Shown here: in pieces, positions 17,436 to 21,131 of the stretch
Position numbering within the stretch: position 1 is the first letter of the stretch
Layout: each line of letters starts with the position of its first letter
Made by a program: the position numbers and the translations under genes
Notes under the pieces: generated by a model
Database searches by the model: none
Seen by the model: the letters and a program-made list of their open reading frames with translations, nothing else
Told to the model about the DNA's origin: nothing
Assembly (NCBI GenBank): GCA_001970855.1
Contig: LSSN01002225.1
Location: 1 to 21,131, forward strand
Source of the DNA: Smittium culicis
Taxonomy: Eukaryota > Kickxellomycota > Harpellomycetes > Harpellales > Legeriomycetaceae
DNA length: 21,131 nt
Direction of reading: 5' to 3'

Positions 17436-19096
17436 AACAGAGTAAATACTTAAAAAAAAAAAAGAAGATATAAAGTTAGAAGAGGGAGGGAAAGGATGGG
17501 ATGGAATGGGATGGGGATGAAGTGGTTAATAAGAAAAGATATAGAAAGCAAGGTTGAAAGGGGGGGGGAGGGATAAAAGTATTTATAGAAGATTGATGGT
17601 ATAAATAAAAGAAGAGTTTGTGTGGTAGTGAGATAGATTTGTAGTTGGGTGGGTCAGTGGGTATTAGTAAGAGAGAGATAGATATGTATGTATATATGTT
17701 TGTAGTTGGGATATTTGGGAAGAGAGAGAGAGAGAGATTAAGAGTAACTATGAATTTTTAAAGCGTTGTATTGGAGATTAAAGGGTTCAAAATAAAAAAG
17801 TGGTGATTTTAAAGTAGAATTGGTTTTTTTTTTGAGACTTTTGTTATTTTTTTTTAATAATTTATGACGCTTTTTTTATATTATTTTGGCGAGTTTAGTG
17901 GATTAGTAATGCGGATTGTTGAAGGTAATTAGTAATAGGCAGATTTGAATGCCAGCCTATGAATAATCCCAGAATTCGAGTTTGCAGTGGAATAAGAATA
18001 TTTGCCCTTCTTTAATACGCTGTGGAATAAGAATATTTGCACTTTTTTTGATTCAGTTCCTTCGTAATCGAAATTTAGTCTTTTTTTTCTTTGTTGTTCC
18101 TTTAAATCTTGTCAAGCTCTGGCGCTTCGTCTTACTAATATATAGCCAGCAACCTTAATGTCCATTTTTTGGATTCGTGGAACATTTTTGCGCTCTGGTT
18201 AGATTCAACTGGAAAGATACCAAGGGCTAAATTAGTTTGCATGTTTTACTTCAATAACAGCTATTTGCAATCGTCTAGAAATATTCACTGCCTCCGTTTG
18301 ATACATCGCGGCTCGTGAAAGGCTCCGTCAACATATTGCCCACAAACCTATACTACCTTACATTCTTTTCTTTACATGCCCAACTCTCTTTTATAAATAT
18401 TAGTTTTCCGATTCGTCTATGCTTTTAAGAGCTTATCTAGTATTCGCTGTTTTTCTACAAGAAACCAATACCGTTTAAAGTCTTACATTCAAAGTGTTTT
18501 TATGTCGGATATGGTTGGCTTAAGGTCCATATCACTTCTCTGCCTGTCTAAAAGCCAATACTAGCTATCACTAACCGACCAATAGACTTCTTAATCACCC
18601 TTTAATCAGTCATAGATAATAGCAATCCCCACACCTCCTTAATTATGCGCTACTAATTCTTCCAATAGCTTTCAAATAATTCGATTTCTTCATCAAGAAT
18701 CTCCATCATTATTACTTGCTTGGAATTTTATTTTTTTTAGTTTTGCTCTGTTATGATTTGCTTTGTTCGCGAGCCAATAACTACCAGCCTTTAAAAAATA
18801 TTCCAACCCGATCTAACAGATTTGATTGCTTAAAAAGCATTCCCGCCAGTCTGCACCCCCCACTCCATCCCCTACGTCTTATTTGCTGCTTTTTACCCAC
18901 TCTTTAAAACAATACACTAATATTAATGCACTTATTTCCCTTCTCCAACTAAATTTACACTCCCTATTTTTTTTCTTTGTGATTTGCAACTTATACACAG
19001 CCATAATTCCATAAAAAAATAAAATAAAGGCTTTTATTTACAACATAATCCCCAAATGGATCAAAAAGTCTACAATTTATAATTCAAGATTATATG
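17436..19096. other. Long gene-free stretch between RIB1 and GSH2
   Basis: To about 17870 it is purine-rich on plus (RIB1 upstream region). From 17880 to 18560 the GC content rises and the sequence looks less random, yet all frames are broken and I recognise no protein or RNA. From 18560 to 19014 it is pyrimidine-rich on plus; two overlapping frames there (18716-18907 and 18826-19014) have hydrophobic or low-complexity products without motifs. The middle part may be a decayed gene or an unrecognised RNA. Confidence 0.4.
17987..18040 (+). repeat. Two identical 19-bp direct repeats
   Basis: GTGGAATAAGAATATTTGC occurs at 17987-18005 and again at 18022-18040, 35 bp apart, each followed by a pyrimidine-rich CTTTT-like stretch. 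Identical duplication in decayed sequence suggests a recent tandem event or a paired binding site. Confidence 0.6.
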
Positions 19097-19097
19097 T

Positions 19098-19103
19098 TTT
19101 ATT
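19098..19103 (-). terminator. AATAAA signal downstream of GSH2
   Basis: TTTATT on plus gives AATAAA on the coding strand, 80 nt after the TAG stop at 19185-19183. Another lies near 19035. A plausible polyadenylation signal. Confidence 0.35.
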
Positions 19104-19182
19104 TAAATCATAAACACACACAACTACTAAATATATAAAATCAAAATTCATTAAAACTAATCATCCCCTATATCCATACTAA

Positions 19183-20977
19183 CTAAACTAAAAGCGGACT
19201 ATCAACCACCGCATAGCCCGATGCTACGCCTCCTTCGCTGCTATCCGACGGCTTAGTCCTAAGAAGGTGTCCCGCATGCCTGTTAACCAGTACCTCCTCG
19301 CTCCTCGCTAAAAGCACCCCATAAACCCCAAGCTCGCTGATTGCCCGAATCTTCTCGATTTTACCATTGCGGATAAACAAGCTGTCGAACTGTGGCGATC
19401 GGATCAGACTCATCAAAATATACGCCTTCTGCTGCTCCACCGTCAGTCCCGATATCAACGCCGGAATGTCCCTCCCATAAGTATTGTACCCTCCCCCCTC
19501 TCTTTGCGGCTTAAGCACGTACTTCTCGCTGCTCTCCATAGCCTTCTTGTACGCCCCTCTCCCCTCTTCGCTCTCGTCTAGTGGATACAGCTCCGTAAAC
19601 GTCTCGCTTATTGCTAATGCCACCTCCTCGTCGGCTATATACCTCCTAACCACGCTCCCTTTAGCCAGCTCCTGCTGCACCTTCTTCGCTCCTGCCAGCT
19701 GGTACCCTATCGATGGACTCTTTATCGCTAAACTATTCTCAATAATAAGTCTAGCCTCCCACTCCTTCTCCCCATAATAGTCGTCTGGCGTGTATCCTGA
19801 TCTGTAATATGCTACTGCCACTTCCTCCCCTGCCACCACAAGTGCCCCTGTCCCCTCATCCAACTCCCCCTCGTCCTTCACTTGCGCCAATGTCTTAACT
19901 ATCAGCTTTATCTTGTGCCTATTTTTATCAAATTAATTACCCATCCATTATCACCTTAAATACCTCTTTTAGTTCTAAAAAAAATCACTTACATTTCCCA
20001 CAAGTTTAGCTCTATCCACTGCTGATCGAATACATTCCTCTCTCCCTTCTGCCCAATAATCATTACTACCGCACTATTTTACAAAAAAAAAAAAAAAAAA
20101 CATCAAATTAGTATAAATAATACAATGATAATAAATATATCCCCTCAAAATATATAAAAACATATAATGAACCAACATATATATTTATATATCTGATATA
20201 TTACTTTGGGTTGTTGTATTCTTTGAACGCGGCCGCCAGTCCATCAGATATACTAGTCAACGATATGTTTTCAGGCAGCTGCTCCTTCCCGATACTATAG
20301 TCTGTTATCATCCCCTTATACCCTGTTCGCTCATTAATAAACCTATCAAAAAAAAAAAAAAAAATTAGCTTAAAGTTTAATCGATTGTCATTTCATGAAA
20401 TAATAGATCAAATAGAAAACCACACACACACACACCCCTCTTTCCTAAAAAATAAATAAATCTTGTATTAAGTGTATTGTTACCTATGAAGCTGCGAAAC
20501 TAGCGAAGTCAAACTGCTAAACGAAACTGAAATAGTGTTAAACTCGACCTGCTTGATCGTAGGTACTTGTCTTCCCTCAACCTGATCCAACAAATAGTCG
20601 CTCCTGTTAATCTCCAGCGTCAGCTCTTGCCTGCTATTAGCCCTGTTATAAATATCAAATAGCCGCTTCGAAAACTCATCTCCGTCAACTATCTTTTCAT
20701 AAACGCTCCTCAAAAACTCTTTGTCTCTTGATACCCAGTGGTACAGCAAACTCATGCCCTCCTGCAGCTTCACCGCCCTCTCAAAACACTCCTTGTGGAA
20801 CACCCCTGGTGTCAGCGCAACCGGCGCAACAAACAACGCCTCGCTAGACTGCTCGTAACTAGGATCTGGCTTGTGCTTCATTAGCACGCCCCTGCTCGTT
20901 AAAAACGCATTCGCCAGCCTCAATACTTGATCCCTATCTGAATCTGTTGGTAACTGGATACTCGGTACTGCTGTCAT
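19183..20977 (-). CDS. GSH2: Glutathione synthetase, four exons
   Basis: It joins gamma-glutamylcysteine and glycine with ATP, the second step of glutathione synthesis; a cytosolic homodimer of the eukaryotic ATP-grasp type. I place exons at 20977-20484, 20342-20205, 20073-19993 and 19918-19183, with introns of 141, 131 and 74 bp. All begin GTAA and end AG, and all joins restore conserved residues (LHR/FINER, NNP/NAVV, LWE/MHKIK). The product is 482 residues (human 474). Visible: LNRSDY-like INRSDYLLD with Arg125, VEFNTISVSF (144-153, substrate site), ERNVFDQ, YYRSGY, QLAGAKKVQQEL, the glycine-rich ATP loop KPQREGGG (374-381), ISELGVYGV, and LLRTKPSDSSEGGVASG (456-472) near the end. The frame starting at TTG 19890 is only part of the last exon. 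It shares strand with RIB1. Identity very secure; splice sites are by continuity. Confidence 0.95.
19919..19992 (-). other. GSH2 intron 3
   Basis: 74 bp, GTAAGT...AATAG. An 8-T run lies just after the donor; no long tract before the acceptor. Confidence 0.75.
20074..20204 (-). other. GSH2 intron 2
   Basis: 131 bp, GTAATA...AATAG, with TACTAAT as branch point and an 18-T tract before the acceptor. Confidence 0.75.
20343..20483 (-). other. GSH2 intron 1
   Basis: 141 bp, GTAACA...GATAG, with a GCTAAT branch-like sequence followed by a 17-T tract before the acceptor, and a (CA)n run at 20421-20435. Confidence 0.75.
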
Positions 20978-21131
20978 ATCAACTTGCTCGCTCTTATAAC
21001 GCTTAGAACTTTATAATATTTTGTTGTGTATAAATATCTCCTTTTTTTTAAAAAAAAAAGATTATATAATTGTCAAATAGCTTAATGATATTACTTTAAT
21101 AAAAAAAAATAAATAAAACTAAATGGATAAA
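20978..21131 (-). other. GSH2 upstream region
   Basis: AT-rich sequence upstream of the GSH2 start, with A and T runs near 21042-21059. It probably holds the promoter; I see no clear TATA element or stress-factor site in these 154 bp. Confidence 0.35.

Noticed and set aside
18281..18350. tRNA or small nuclear RNA gene
   Set aside because: A GC-richer patch is present, but no B-box, acceptor stem or snRNA core motif could be found.
18716..19014. Two overlapping plus-strand frames of about 62 codons
   Set aside because: Low-complexity, pyrimidine-driven products without motifs, next to the GSH2 3' region.
19484..19777. 97-codon frame on plus opposite GSH2
   Set aside because: It is the Ser/Leu-rich mirror of a conserved GSH2 exon.

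Overview
The window looks like nuclear DNA of an early-diverging fungus. The non-coding sequence is very AT-rich and full of homopolymer runs. The housekeeping genes are eukaryotic in type, with short GT-AG introns of 74-148 bp, TACTAAT/GCTAAT-like branch points and AATAAA signals downstream. The proteins are clearly of eukaryotic or fungal kind: GTP cyclohydrolase II, eukaryotic glutathione synthetase and the glutamate-cysteine ligase modifier subunit. The tyrosine-recombinase retroelements remind me of those in gut-dwelling Harpellales (Smittium and relatives), but that is recollection, not a search result.

Left part (1-13.3 kb): a graveyard of one family of DIRS-like retrotransposons (gag-like protein, reverse transcriptase plus RNase H, tyrosine recombinase). 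(i) 1-243, minus strand: the open, undamaged N-terminus of a gag-like protein whose element runs off the left edge. (ii) 2127-6240, minus strand: an almost full-length but broken element with about 60-bp inverted terminal repeats. It keeps the YLDD active site, an RNase H domain, and the recombinase Arg and Tyr. (iii) About 7997-12690, plus strand: a second, far more decayed copy, head-to-head with the first, with AT-rich blocks between its domains. (iv) 12917-12992: a stray recombinase tail. It is followed by (v) a 296-bp unit at 13023-13318 that has both inverted ends and the leader but no coding sequence. A small foldback element (403-540) and a 43-codon orphan ORF (1448-1579) are also present.

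Right part (14.6-21.1 kb): three intact genes. GCLM (plus strand, two exons) converges on RIB1 (minus strand, no intron). GSH2 (minus strand, four exons) follows after a 1.9-kb gap. I rebuilt the exon structures of GCLM and GSH2 from protein continuity; both give proteins close to the human lengths. GCLM and GSH2 serve the two consecutive steps of glutathione synthesis. RIB1 opens riboflavin synthesis, which supplies the FAD that glutathione reductase needs. The close linkage of these three genes is the most interesting housekeeping observation. No rRNA, tRNA or CRISPR array was recognised.
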